Assembly: GCF_018446385.1 (NCBI RefSeq)
Contig: NC_056002.1
Location: forward strand, 11,728,894-11,792,893
Origin: Zingiber officinale
Taxonomy: Eukaryota > Streptophyta > Magnoliopsida > Zingiberales > Zingiberaceae
Direction of reading: 5' to 3'
Length of the DNA stretch: 64,000 bases
In this document: in pieces, positions 1 to 13,312 of the stretch
Numbering within the stretch: the stretch's first letter is position 1
How the letters are laid out: the number at the start of each line of letters is the position of its first letter
Notes under the pieces: generated by a model
Seen by the model: only the letters and a program-made list of their open reading frames with translations
Databases searched by the model: none
Told to the model about the DNA's origin: nothing
Translations under genes and position numbers: made by a program

Positions 1-360
1 ACATACCAAATGGAGCTGCGGCGGTGTTACTTGGATTCCACGTCTGCAAAAAATTTTGAGAACTTTGGGAAATTTGGATAATATTGTGAAACATATGAAA
101 TATTTTAAAAATTTAGAGGATATTGTGTGAGAGAGAAAATATGAGGATATTGGATATTTAGAGGAATGCGAGTATTTTGAGAAAATGTATTTCCTTCCGT
201 ATTTGAAGAATTCAAAAGATTCGTAAAGGAAGTATTGAGATTTTCATCCATCTCGAATACAAATAGGGAATGAAAGGGAGAAATGAATTGAGAGCAAAGA
301 TAGCAATGGAATGAATGAAATAGATATCATATTCATAGATTTTTTATATATTAAAAAATT

Positions 361-630
361 AAATTATAACGGTTGAACAACGGTTAAAAATTAGTCGTTG
401 TTCAACGAGATACAACGACTAATGTTTTAGTCGTTGTTCTATTTTTATTTTTTTTTTACGATTATTAAAAAAAATAATATAAAAATAAAAAATAAAAAGT
501 CGAAGAAGCGACTCCGTAACCACGGAGCCGCTTCTTCGATTAAAGGGAAAAACTTCCCTCCACTATGGGAGGGAGGTTTTTCCCTGCTGCCAGCTCACAG
601 TATGAGCTCTTTCAGAGCTCCCACTGTGGA
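361..630. repeat. Cluster of five short inverted repeats (hairpins)
   Basis: Five neighbouring foldbacks are visible. GTTGAACAACG pairs with CGTTGTTCAAC. ACAACGACTAA pairs with TTAGTCGTTGT. TCGAAGAAGCGACTCCGT (about 500-517) pairs with ACGGAGCCGCTTCTTCGA with one mismatch. An arm starting GGGAAAAACTTCCCTCC (545-561) pairs with an arm ending at 584 with one mismatch. A weaker one spans about 595-627, CACAGTATGAGCTCT against AGAGCTCCCACTGTG. Arms 3 and 4 are far more GC-rich than the surrounding DNA. This could be the end of a transposon; no family is recognised. Confidence 0.6.
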
Positions 631-1411
631 TACTCTAAGAATTATAATTTCTCAAAATTAATCTTAAGTTTTTTTTAATAAAATTAATTTATATTTTATT
701 TTCTTAAGAATCTCTTCTATTTAAAATAATTTTTTATAGTTGTTTGTTGCTGGGATTCTCTAGCGTCACTATTGCAATCTGACGAATCTTACCAAATAAT
801 TAATTATTGGTTTATAAGGGTGACAATAGAAAATCCAAACAATTCGGATTTTCAAAGACCCAAATAATTTATATATTATTATATTACACACGCAACGCGT
901 GTGCACGATCACACTAGTGTATATTATAAATATATATTTATGATTATGTATAAATGAATATTATAAATAAAAATAGTAAATAGAAAAGGTAGATAATGAT
1001 GTGATGAGACATAATATAAAGTTATTTTTTAAGTTTATAAAAATTATGAGGAGGTTTATAAAAATTATGAATTTTTTACTTTTGATGTGGTAATGATATT
1101 GGAATAATAAATCTGAAGTTGAGTTTATATATTTAGAGTGTCGGTTAATTTAAGTGAAGTCTAAAATGAAAGTACCTCTTTTACATTGAAAATAATTTTA
1201 AGTTTTATTAATAATTTTCATAAATGTATCAGTGATATAGAATTCGAGACTCGAATACAGTGTATTATTGAGAATTTTTCTCATTAATCAAATAAAAATC
1301 CAGAGTTATAGTTCTGCTAAAAGCGAAACTTCTATAAATATCTTGGATAAAAATGTTAAAAAATATTTTTTTAAAATTTTAGTCTTTTAACATTACGTAT
1401 GATATTAAATT

Positions 1412-1417
<6 letters not shown>

Positions 1418-1507
<90 letters not shown>
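1418..1507. repeat. (TA)n microsatellite
   Basis: About 90 bases of near-perfect alternating TA. A shorter TA tract lies at about 1600-1615. Confidence 0.9.
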
Positions 1508-1509
<2 letters not shown>

Positions 1510-2766
1510 CATGTAAATTTGATTTTTTTAAATATTTTAATTATATTTTTAAAAAAATTATTTGATATGTAATATTGAGTGAAAAGCAATTCATGCTCAT
1601 ATATATATATATATAAATTTGATTTTTTAAAAATATTTTAATTATTTAAAAAATTATTTTTATTTGATATGTAATATTGAGTGAAAAGCAATTCATGCTC
1701 ATTTCTTCGTTTCGGTTCCGAACGAAGGCATCTCCCATCTCCGTGTTTCTCCCTCTCCTTCGTGTCCCTCGAATTAGAGTCGTACTTGTGTTTGACGGTG
1801 CCTGAAGCGCATATTAAAAAATGACTTTTTTGCTACGATAAATAGTAAAAAAGTTGAATTTACAAATAACATATATACTAAATATATAAATAAACTAAAA
1901 ATAAATATAGTACATATTTAAAATAATTAGATAAACATTACTCGTTGAACTCTTTTTTTCTCAATTGATAATATTAATAGTCCATAGTGTATTCTGTAAC
2001 ACTGATACCAATGTGGTGGCTGCAGGTAGTAGCAAGGCGACAAGTAGTAATCACCATGTAATTAGGTCGCAGCTCGCACAAGCGACTGAGGTAGTGTGCG
2101 ACAGTCCTGTGCTACGCAATTAGGTCACGTGAGCAAAGGCCAACCGTCAGTTCGCGTTGAGTGAGATAACCACTGCGAGAATCAACGCAATTAGGTCACA
2201 CAAATGATTCTTGTTGCACGATTAGGTTATAATCAGTGCCATGTTTTGCAAGATGAAAAAGATGATCGAAGAAGAAGATTATGATTACCTTTTGTTCCGT
2301 GGATCCGCACCTTGGTAGAAAGAGAGTCGGAGAAGAAATCACGTGCAAAGAAAAACAACACGGGAGAAGAAATTGAGTGCAAAGAAGAGTCGTGTGTCAT
2401 TGTGTACCTTGGAACAGAATAGATTTAACGATCATTTAGGGTCCATATCACTCATTATTATTATTATTATTATTTTTTTTTGTATAATTAAAAAAAATGG
2501 ATCCTGAGCCGTGAGGCGATTGCTCTCTAGCCTCATGAAGTTATGCCTCGAACAAACCAGCTCACCTTTGGATCTCCTATGGCCGGAAGGTTCGGATTCG
2601 GCTCCTTTGCGGCGACAGACCTTCTGACCGTGGTGAACACCCCGAGCCAAGATCTCGCATTGACCAATTTCGCATATTGCGCCCCGACGGATCTGAACAG
2701 GTTCGCCTCACCTGGATCGAAGGATGTCTTCGTCGTCGTTGGCGATTCCGTCGTTCTAACCCTACG

Positions 2767-2959
2767 ATATCCTTCCATTTACTTCTCATTGCATCTTTCA
2801 TCGCTGGATTTTCCGTTCGACAGTGTTGTCTCTAATTAATTCAATTTAGTTCTTTCTGAACAACGTTGAATTTCTCTAATTACATTTCTTTGGTTGGTAT
2901 ACTCTTGTATTTCACGAGAGGAAAAAGATCACTTTGTAATAGCCTTAACGTAGAAATAC
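2767..2959 (+). other. Putative U12-type AT-AC intron in the NSF locus
   Basis: No GT donor follows the conserved VLTL codons. The sequence there is ATATCCTTCC, matching the minor-spliceosome 5' site consensus ATATCCTT. Ten bases before the 3' end lies CCTTAAC, close to the branch-site consensus TCCTTAAC, and the intron ends in AC (2958-2959). Removing exactly 193 bases joins CTACG to TGCTCATCAG in frame. The product VLTLRAHQNIPSNHVALNAI aligns with the NSF family pattern VLTLSAHDGIPNGHLGLNAI. The three splice signals and the reading frame support one another. Confidence 0.85.
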
Positions 2960-3920
2960 TGCTCATCAGAACATTCCTAGCAATCATGTAGCTCTCAATG
3001 CAATCCAACGTCGACATACAAGAGTTTCCTCTGGTGATCAAGTCTCAGTTAGCAAGTACGCACTCTTGATCTTATCTCCCAATATTTTCTGGAAAGTTTC
3101 ATTGATTGTTCTGCTACTATGCCGTCTTAATCGCCTATATGTTTTTCAGATTTATTCCTCCGGATAAGTTTGATCTGGTATTGCTTAGAGTTGATCTGGA
3201 TTTTGTTAAAGGAAAAACTAATAGAACTGAGCAAGTATGATTCCCATTTATTATGGTCTTAATTATACTTCTTGTTTGACTACTTATTTTTTAATTTTTA
3301 TACATATATATTTTCATGTTGTAGTTGGATGCTGCAATTCTTGCACAACAACTTCATAAAAAGTTCATTAACCAGGTAGAATATCTCACCAGCCTCTGGA
3401 ATTCACCTATTTTACTAGAAATAATCCTAAGGGATCTTTTTTATGATTATTATTTTTTGCACAAATTACTGAATTTTGACCAATTTATTCATTTTATTTA
3501 GATGACAATAAAGTTTTCCCATTGCAGAATATTAAGTTAATTGATTCGACAAAATGATTGTCTTATGTAAATTTGTTTCCAGTTTCTATAAATTAAATTA
3601 AATCGTTCTTCATATTGATTGTGTCTTCTCAACTTTTTAAGATAATTATCTGTTCAGAAACATAATGGGATATGTTAATACCAATATTTAGGAATTTTTA
3701 TGTGAAATCGAAGGACTTACTGATGGTTTTGAATGCTACCAAGTTCAATTTTAGATGTTATGCTATATTTTCTCACTAGTAGTTTTGATTACATGATGAA
3801 CACTATCAGGTATGTGAAACATTCTTCTATATTCAATCTTTCATCTTGGCTAATTCTTTTTGTTAATTCAATAAATTGTTTTTTCTTGCCTAGGGTAAAA
3901 GGATGCAGGGTATTAGTTTC

Positions 3921-3990
3921 ATGACCTGAGTCAATTTACTTTGGGAACTATGTATGACCTGAGTCATCTTACTTTGGGGGCTATGTAAAT
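3921..3990. repeat. Short tandem duplication in NSF intron 4
   Basis: Two adjacent copies of a unit of about 33 bp beginning ATGACCTGAGTCA and containing TTACTTTGGG, with a few mismatches. Confidence 0.7.
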
Positions 3991-6900
3991 GCTCTTGTTG
4001 CATGACCTGTCATTTTTTTAGTACTCTATAATGCAAATGCTAGACTACTGCTGTATTAAGTCTGAAAAATGTTGTTCAAGTCACACTTTCTTAACCTACC
4101 CATTGCCCAATGTTGATTTGAGTCTTGTACAGATCAGGCACAGCTGGATCTTCTTAGAATTGGTCTGAACATACTTGTTACAATATAGTGTGTCTGTATT
4201 TGACTATATTGTAATAATTCTCTTTGTCTATTTAGTACCCAATATCTTTCTTTTGTTTGTATGTTTGATATCTTCTGGCGGAATCTGTAACAAATTTTAT
4301 TCTAAGAAAAAGCCATTAGAAGTTAGAACGTTGTATTCAAGAAAATTTCAACTTTGGGTAGCAGTCTAATGGGTCAGCTTTAGTGAATGTCATATTACTC
4401 TGAAAAAGGAATCTCTCATTTCGTATTTGAAATTTACTTAATACAAGAGGCTAGTCAAAATTGGTAATTTTTTACTGAAATCTTTTTTTCTTTCCAGTTT
4501 CTTTTACTTCTCTTCTAGAAATGTGTAGATATTTGCCCCAATAATATACCTTGAGCTATTCTTGTAAGTTGTAAGCCTTAATTGGTCAACGCTTGCTAGG
4601 TAGCTTTAGTGACCGAATTTACTAGATGAACTTTCTTCACATGGATTATCTAGATTGAATGGGATTTCTAGTTTTACTTTTTGAATCTCCCCAACAGTTG
4701 TTTCACTTAGCAGATGCTTTATAAGTTCATGGTGATGCCACTTGCTAAAGTTGTTGATCTCATGAAGTGTTACTGCAATTTACTTATGAAACTACTGATA
4801 TTATAGATATCATAATTCAACATATCCTCTTTTTTTCCTTGAAAATGTGGGATGTGGTGCCTACTAGCAGAGCTCCATTATCCCAAATAAAGTTGCCTGA
4901 TTTGAGCGACCAATTTCAAGCCTTTTAATGCAACTTGCAGAGAAAAACATCCCAATAAATATTAGGCTTTTTGCTTTTGGTTATTAAATATCTGTTCCTT
5001 TCTCTTTATGCCTCAGGTTTTCTTGTTTGGTTTATGTATTTTTAACTAGGAGCTATTAACAACTTTGTTGTACAGGTTATGACAACTGGGCAAAAGGTAT
5101 CATTTGAATTTTGTGGAACAAATTATATTTTTACAGCTAATCAAGCTCTTCTAGAAGGCCAAGTTGATACCAAAGGTTTAGACAGAGGAATAATATCTAC
5201 TGAGACCTATTTTGTGTTAGAAGCTTCTCCAAAGTCTGGCATTAAGGTTCAGTTTCTCACACCTTCAAAGATTTTTTTAGTAATTCTTTTAGAGGAATTA
5301 GCAGTTACTTTTTTTACTCTTAAGTCTTAACTAAGATCAAAATTGGTCAAAATTTGAGTATTTGATGATTTGTGTTTTTACATAGATCATTAATCAACGT
5401 GAAGCTGCTAGCAGTCAAATATTCCGTCACAAGGAGTTTGACCTTGAGAAGCTGGGAATAGGAGGACTAAATACTGAATTTGTAGAACTTTTTTGATGAG
5501 CATTTGCCTCTCGAGTTTTTCCTGTCAATGTTGTTAATAAGTAATTTCAATTTTACTATTAATTAAGCTCTTGAATTAGTCGTGAAAAAAAATCATGAAT
5601 CTGGAATTCCTTCCTTACTGTTATGATATGCAGATCCCGGGTACTGGCAAAACACTTATGGCTCGTCAGATAGGGAAACTATTGAATGGAATGGAGCCAA
5701 AAGTTTGGCTTTGTTGTTCAACATGTTTCCCTTGTTTACCTACCCATCTGAGAAAGATAATAGCTAGTCTGATTGATGCATGCTACTTAAGAGAGACTAT
5801 TTTTCTTTGAACTTTAGATCGTCAATGGTCCAGAAGTCCTGAGCAAATATGTTGGAGAAACAGAGGAAAATGTTAGAGATTTGTTTGCTGATGCTGAGAA
5901 TGACCAGAGGACTAAAGGTAGCAAATTTTGCTTATTTCTATGCTACATGATCTTGTTTTGTATCTTTTAAACATTCATATATTTGGTTGTTTCCAGGTGA
6001 TGCAAGCGACTTACGTGTTATCATATTTGATGAAATTGATGCTATTTGTAAGGTACACTCTTATAGTTGTTTTTTTAGAAAAAAAAAGGAAAAAAAATAT
6101 ATTTTATGATCATTTTTCAAGCATGACATCTGGCATAAGCAAATTTTGGCTTCATAGGCTACAAATGCTTCCACACATTATTTTCCTAGTCATCTTTGAA
6201 GTATTTTGCCTGAATTTATCACATATACAGATATACTGTTTGATTCTACTGTTTAATTTCTTGAAATTTTTATGATTTTTTTCTTTTTCTTTGCAATTCT
6301 TACATCCATTTCTAACTTATTGGCATTAGATTCTTAGGTGAGTATAGATTATTTTAATTCTTGTATTTCTCCAGCATTCTGAAATTTAGTTCATGGTGGT
6401 AATAGAAGATAAGATCTGTTCCATGCACTTCTGTCTGATTTTTCCTGTGATTTAGACTAGTATTTTACTGATTGTTATTACGTTTTTGTTGCCAGCTGGA
6501 TCTGATGATTAATGGAATGCCATTTATTTAGTCAATGGTGTTGGAACCAGAATATTTTTTATTGGTTCAATATTGCACTATGGAAAATATATAATAAGTT
6601 CTAAAGTTTTTATTGGTCCGTTAATACATGGCATCAATTATGTATATATAATTATATATATGAAGTCAAAATATATTTTTTATTTCCTTCTAGGGGCAAA
6701 CTGTTAAGTTGTTAAATACTCGTGGAGTCAATTGACCCCACATCTTCCCATGCTCCTCTATCCTTGATTTGGTCGGTCTAAAGATTTAAAACAAGTTTTG
6801 GTTCTTTGTACTTCTCCTTGCTTCAATGGGGTGGACTTAACCGGATTCCTTGTTCTAAGTTTCCAAGAGAACATATCACATAATTGTGGTTGAATCAGAT

Positions 6901-9900
6901 GATAACCTTTCATATATGTGAAAATTTTCCCAATTAGGTTCTTCTCATAGTAGATATTGTTGCTAATATTTCCCAAATTATAATTGCAGTCAAGAGGTTC
7001 TACTAGGGATGGTACTGGAGTTCATGATGGCATTGTCAACCAGCTTCTTACAAAGGTGATTCTTTTAATCTTACATGTTTTCCTTGCAGCCCAGGACTGA
7101 ATACTAACCAAATGTATTCGCATTCTAGATAGATGGCGTTGAGTCTTTAAACAATGTATTGCTTATTGGAATGACCAATCGGAAGAATTTATTGGATGAA
7201 GCTCTACTAAGGTCCATTTCTTAAATTGTAATTACTTGTTTTATTGACTCTACTTAATTCTGCCACTTATGCTCAGAGTATTTTACATTGATTGTTCGAT
7301 TTTATATTTATTATATGATGTAATCTTTCTCCTAGACCTGGGCGATTAGAGGTTCATGTTGAAATCAACCTCCCTGATGAGAATGGCCGTTTACAAATTC
7401 TTCAGATACATGCTAATAAAATGAAAGAAAATTCTTTCCTTGCTGCTGATGTAAGCCTTCAAGAGCTCGATATGTGCTTATTCTTTTCAGGTGTTATTTG
7501 GTTTATGCTACTAAACTGGTCAATACCTAGTGCATATTGCTTCTTCGAACATTCTTAGACATATCTGACCATATAAAATCTGCCTGATTATATGAAGACC
7601 CATAAACCCATACTAAATCTTTTCAATACCTCTTAAAAGGTTTGCATTCTCAACATACTTAGCTCTGGGTGCTTCTAGAAAACTTTGCAGCACAGTAGCA
7701 TCTTTTTTTGCCTAAATAGTTGGACAAAGATGACAATTCTATGTGTTCCTTGTTTCTTCTTTTGGAGTTCAGTTGTTGCTGCCTTAAATGTGATATTTGT
7801 TAGAGAATGTCATCATCCTTGTGGTCTTGTTTGAGTATTTTTCTTATTGAAGGAATGGAACTGTTTTCTAACAACTGGATAAGAGAACCTGCCAATGTTT
7901 TTGAAATCTCCTTGTTCAAACAGTGGAAGCTTGAGACTTCACAGGCTATATTTTGTTGCTGACCAACGTCTTCATTTTTTTGTAACTTTTGTTCTTTTAG
8001 CAATTGCCTTCAGATTGGATTCTTTATATTCCAATTGGAGGCAAATTTTTCTTCATGCTTTTTTAGTTTTGGATACTCAAAGATTGCAGTTTTAGTTCTT
8101 GGTCTCTTCATCATTGAGAGTAGTCTAGTTTGATTTTTGGTGGCATGCATTTTCAGATCATTTGGAGGTGTAAATGATGGACTTGCTAAGCTATATATTT
8201 CCTTACATGTAGTATCTGTGTACTATTGCAGCTGCACGCACTAAAAATTATAGTGGGGATGAACTGGAAGGTGTTGTTAAAAGTGCTGTCTCATATGCCT
8301 TGAATCAACAAATAAACTTGGATGATTTGACCAAATCCCTGGATGAGGAGAGCATAAAAGTCACTATGGATGATTTTTTGAATGCCCTTCATGAGATTGT
8401 ACCAGCTTTTGGTGCATCAACGGATAATCTTGAACGATGCAGGTATGTTCAAGTTCAACATTGCATTCTGTTAAAACTGATTCCACATCCTTGAAAGCAA
8501 TTCTACTTGAGGATATTCAGGACCTACATACTCTTGTGCTCTGATTATCTCTTAAGAGTTCTTAGAGAATATATCCGAAGAATTATTTTTTCTTCGAGTA
8601 TAGATTCTTAATGAAGAATTTGTAGGTATTTGAAAACAAGGCAGTGAACCTAAGGAACATAGCTAATTGCTTGTTTACTGGGTGGATGAATAGTAGGGAA
8701 GAGAGAATGTTGCGGGGGAGGGAAAGGAACACATTTTGCACATGAAGAAATGGTCATTCAGGTGCATTTGTTGTTCCTTTTCATTCTATCTCCTATTTCT
8801 TTTTATTCATCCATCCAAATAAGCAAACTACATGTCTTTGAATGTTACACAATTGTGCTAACCACTTTACTTTTATGTTAAAGATATATTTCCTAACCAA
8901 GGTGTGTATGTAAAGGATATAGTTCTCTGGATCAGTGATTGTGAAACATTTTCATTGTTGCTTTTCCTTATTTTCAAAATCTGCAAAGTTCCAAGTAAAA
9001 TCACTTTGCTATGGTTAATAAGATATGTTTTTGATTGCCAATCTACAATTTATTTTCAATGAAATATAAAATGTGAAAACCAATGGCAATACAGCAGGGT
9101 CATTTTGACAATGAACAGCCCCTAATGTGCATCTTTTGATAGTCCTGGGGAAGTAGGTGATGCTTACATTAGGTTGGTAAAATGATTTTTTCTGTCGGTA
9201 CTTAAGCCATTGCCAGTTTGTTCCTGCATAAACAAAATTGGAAACCAATTGGAGCATACCTTTCTGTCGAAGCATTTCTTGCACTTTTAATAACTCCAAA
9301 ATGGGACAATTGTGTATCATACTTATCTTCTAGACACTAATTTGAAGTATTAATGTTGCATAATTTGGCATTATCTTCAATGTGCAAACGGCTCTCAGGC
9401 TTAATGGGATTGTCAATTGTGGTGAGAAGCACAAATACATCCAAGAGAGAGCCATGCTTCTTGTGGAACAAATGAAAGTTGGTCTGGGTAGCCCACTTGT
9501 CAAATGCCTTCTAGAAAGTCCAAGTGGCAGGTAAGTTTACATCCAGCTTTCTAATTGATTAATCTGACTGTTTTGCTGATTCAATCTGCTATTTATTCTT
9601 TTATGCCAGTGGCAAAACTGCAATGGCAGCTACAATTGGTTTAGAGAGTGATTTCCCATATGTCAAGATTGTAAGTTCTGCTATTATTGATGAAAGAAAA
9701 ATAATTGCCTTATTGCCATCATGTTAAATGATTAAAATCCTCCCATTATTAGATACCGGCAGAAACCATGATTGGTCTCAGTTAAGCAAGCAAATGTGCA
9801 CAAATTGTCAAGGTGAGTTGGATGCTAGAACAATTTTAGTAAAAGTTCTCAATTTATTGAACTTTAAATGAGAAAATATTTGAACTATTTATCCCTCTAA

Positions 9901-11399
9901 TTTTTGTCCATACTTTTAGTAATATCCGATTTTTATTTAGAATCTTCAGAACTTCCATCTAATTTTTCCCTGTCACCTAAGCTTGTCCTTCAGTTGTGTT
10001 TTGTCCCATTAGTGTAACCAAGTATTGCTTAACACAGGTTTTCGAGGATGCATACAAATCTCAACGAAGCATCATAATTCTTGATGATATTGAGAGGTAA
10101 CTTCTATTCTACTATAATTTTCTCGTCAATTGACTTGTAATTCGACTTGAACAAATTGAACCACATCCTTTGTAGCCAAAATTCAATGTGGCTCTTTGTC
10201 AGTAAGGAACTCCTGTTCGCCTTGTTCTTGTTATCTTGTGGCTTGACACAGCTTGCAATGTTTCCATGTTTCAGGCTGTTGAGTTTGTACCTATTGAACC
10301 ACGTTTTTCAACGTTAATTTTACAGACATTGAAACGGCTTCCTCCAAAGGTTTTCTTCTTTCAATAAATTCCTAGAACTGTTCAAGTATTCTTTGAACAA
10401 AAACCAAAATAAAAAAGACGCATTGAAAGCTATTGTGTTCGTTCCATGCACAAACTACTAAATTGAAATTTCATGCTGAATGCACATATAACTTCTAGTT
10501 TTTCCTGTGTTGTATTCCACAGGATAAGCGCTTGTTGGTAATGGGAACAACGAGTGCGATGGGTTTCTTAGAGTCTGTTGTTATATGTGATGCATTCTCA
10601 ATTTCATATAATGTTCTGGAATTGCACAAGGAAGATGTTAAGAAGGTAAACGGCGTGCATCTCTGTTTCTTGTTTTGGAGTATCGAGCTTAAGTATCATA
10701 AAACATGGGTCAAGGATATATTTTGCACCTTGTGAGTCTGTTGTTTATGGAACAACCAATTGTATTACTACTATCTCTGGAGTTTTATGGTTTTGGTTCA
10801 TCTAGTCCTTATCGTTGGAAAAAGGTGATGCTCTAACAAAAACATTTAGTATGACAGATGATTTAGAAGCATATAACATGCTCTAGATTTTCAAATGTGA
10901 CATTGGGAATATGCTTTTGGATCTTACTTTCAGCGTGGTGAAACAGCTCAACGTATTCCATGAAGATGACCTTGACTATGCTGCTCAAACAGTCAATGAA
11001 GTAAGTTTTTCATTCTGAAAGTAGTAAAACTTTCTTGAGATCCGTTAAACATTGAATTCTCTTGATTATACGATCGTACCAATTATCGATCGTAATCTAT
11101 CTTACCTCGTCTTAAATTCTGCTACTCCAAATGGATGAAAGGTGATGTCTGTGTCTGATTACAAATACCAATCAATTGTGGCAAAAGGTGAATACGCTTG
11201 CCTCCAGCGCCCCCGCTAACCCGTCCCAGGACCAACACGAAGGAGGATACAGATACCAATCAAGAAGCATATGCTTGTGGAGATGGCTGCGGTAGGTTCA
11301 GATGGAAAAAGTGCCGACGCCATTTATTCTGGGCAAGAGAAGATGGATCTTAACCATTTCTTTGATTTACTGCGTGACATATCGCTTAACCGTTACTAA

Positions 11400-13200
11400 C
11401 TCGTGCCACTACATCGGATGCTACAAGAACCATTTTTTCCCCTTCCTTTTGACTCATGTTATTCTAATTGCCTTTGAGTTACATTTTGTTCTACATATCT
11501 CACATTTCATTACTCCTAAGAATAACAGAACGTATGCCTACTTTTTTTTTTTCTTTCCCTCTCCTTTTATTTTGTGTCAAGAAGAGTTTTGTCAGGTCTA
11601 GCCATACAAAGTCACATCGGTTTCAGACTGCACCAGGACTACTTGGGTGACATTGTATATCAAGGATAGCTTCTCTTAGTGTCAATGTTGCATTAAGTTG
11701 AAGTTTGTGTGTTTTCTGTTGTGAAGTCGATATCTATTTTTTCTGAGTATGGGTGGTGTCAATGAATCCCGACCTCCAATGCAAGTATACATCATCCTTT
11801 TTGAGCGAAAAAGAAAGCCAAAACAGCGCTACCCATATGTCAAACAAATAGTTTATGCCTATCTTCATAATAGTTGTGGAAAGGATAGATTCCTTCTTGT
11901 TTTAATTTGTTTATTTTGATGAGAAAAAGAAAACTCCATTTTGCTTGGTCACTCAAATGCCCATTAGCTTATCCACACAAATGTGTGTTGTATTTGCTTG
12001 GTTAGTGTTTTGGCCCATTGCCCATCCATTTCCATCTCCACATTCAATTGTCCCTTTTTTAGTGATCAACTTGATTTTATAGAAATTTTTATCGGTTATA
12101 GAATAAATTGGTAAGCATAGATAGGTTCTAACTGACGGTCCAATGTTATAAATTTTTTAAATTTATATAATGTATTTGAATTCTCATTATTTAGGTAGTT
12201 GGTCTCATCCCTAACCATTGCTCTCTAGGCAAAATTATCAGGGGAACAACCTTACATCGCAATGGTCTTTATATAAAATCAAAGTTTGTTTTATGTCTAT
12301 TTTTTTCATAATAATTGAATTATAATGGATATTTTTAAAATTCACAAAATTATTTTTAATTTATGTTTTAAAAAATAAAAGTCGGTTTGCAAGCACCTTT
12401 GAAGGGAAAAAATCTCATTCGATCATCGAGCACATGAACTCAGAATCAATATTAATATTTTTTTAAGTAAAGTTTTGCAGATTCGATCGAGATAAATTTG
12501 TCTTTTTCCCAAAAAAAAAAAAAGAGATCATCATCATATTTTGTTGTGTTGTTTATGAATTCATCTTTGTAATCATATACCCATCAACGGTTTGTATTGA
12601 GAGGCGTGCCAGAGTCGCTATTTAATCACTTGAAGATATTCCAGGACAAATATCGACAAAAATAAAAGAAGGAAAAAAAATTAAAATTGCCCAATAGCCA
12701 CTCGACAACTCAAACTTGGTTCATTCTAGCTCTAGCTACTAGTATATTATCTCCATCCACATCATATTTTTAAAACCATTTTATATTTAATCTAAATTAT
12801 TTTTTTTCATAATTTTAATATAAACTGGTATTTGTATATATAGATACACTGGGCGATTTAACCTGCACAATTGTTGTGGATTATCTGACGCGGTCAAAAT
12901 TAAATTTCTTCTTTACATGCACGTTGGTGCTACCGGCGCTGGTGCTTACTTGCCTGCACCACAAGTATGTTTGTGGTATTGGTTTGTGTAAATTAGTATC
13001 CTACTGTTGATCGTGTCCAATATGCCTTTGATCTACCTCTGGAACGGATAAAGCTCGCGACAAAGACGCGAGAGGTGAATAGCAACTCGATTCCTTCCTC
13101 CATATCTTTTATCTCGATCTTTCGATTTCCATTGGATTCCTTTGTCTCCTTCTTCAATTGGCGTGTGCATTGCACGATAGAGTTCCAAACTCCAATTCCT
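11400..13200. other. Intergenic DNA between the NSF pseudogene and metallothionein
   Basis: The first few hundred bases would have been the NSF 3' untranslated region. Beyond that I see AT-rich DNA with homopolymer runs and no supported gene. The last few hundred bases are promoter of the metallothionein gene. Confidence 0.5.
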
Positions 13201-13212
13201 TCATCGCACCCC

Positions 13213-13220
13213 TATAAATA
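13213..13220 (+). promoter_or_regulatory. TATA box of the metallothionein gene
   Basis: TATAAATA lies 93 bases before the metallothionein ATG (13313), in a locally C-rich context (CACCCCTATAAATAGCTCC). That implies transcription from about 13245 and a leader of about 65 to 70 bases. Confidence 0.8.
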
Positions 13221-13312
13221 GCTCCTCACCCTACCAAACACTTCCCCAAGAACAAGCACAAGAATTCCTCCCAATTTCTTCTTTGCGATCCCCTCCTAAT
13301 CCCTCGATCACC

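Larger units (their letters stand above)
1..2578. other. AT-rich intergenic region left of the NSF locus
   Basis: No gene is recognised here. The stretch holds a hairpin cluster (361-630), a long (TA)n tract (about 1418-1507) and a tandem duplication of about 98 bp (about 1511-1602 and 1612-1701). The copies share an identical tail that includes ATTGAGTGAAAAGCAATTC. The last 300 bases before the NSF start are presumably its old promoter and leader, but I see no clear TATA box in a convincing position. Confidence 0.6.
2579..11399 (+). pseudogene. NSF: Decayed NSF (vesicle-fusing AAA+ ATPase) gene with introns retained
   Basis: NSF is the hexameric AAA+ ATPase that disassembles SNARE complexes after membrane fusion. 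The family order is complete: N domain (from MAGRFGFGS), D1 ([33 protein letters not shown]) and D2 (SPSGSGKTA, SIIILDDIER), ending [14 protein letters not shown]. Exons: 2579-2766, 2960-3055, 3150-3234, 3325-3375, 5076-5246, 5386-5540, 5634-5702, 5818-5917, 5997-6052, 6990-7055, 7129-7211, 7336-7469, 8232-8442, 9399-9530, 9610-9670, 9753-9812, 10038-10096, 10275-10349, 10523-10645, 10934-11000, 11253-11399. Damage: two adjacent in-frame TGA at 5494-5499 where the family has Arg-Arg; about 14 codons before the D1 P-loop (family LGIKHVKG...) absent; donor after 7469 reads ATATGT; TAA at 9783-9785; one base lost near 10281 and about four codons missing downstream; an extra C at the 10934 acceptor. 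Retained introns mean a duplicated, not retroposed, copy. Sequencing error is the main alternative, but the number and variety of lesions argue against it. Confidence 0.85.

Noticed and set aside
2543-2578. In-frame ATG twelve codons before the NSF Met
   Set aside because: MPRTNQLTFGSP has no counterpart in NSF; MAGRFG at 2579 is the family start.
7470-7475. Second AT-AC intron in NSF (donor ATATGT after 7469)
   Set aside because: The sequence lacks the ATATCCTT consensus and the acceptor is an ordinary TTGCAG, so a mutated GT donor is the simpler reading.
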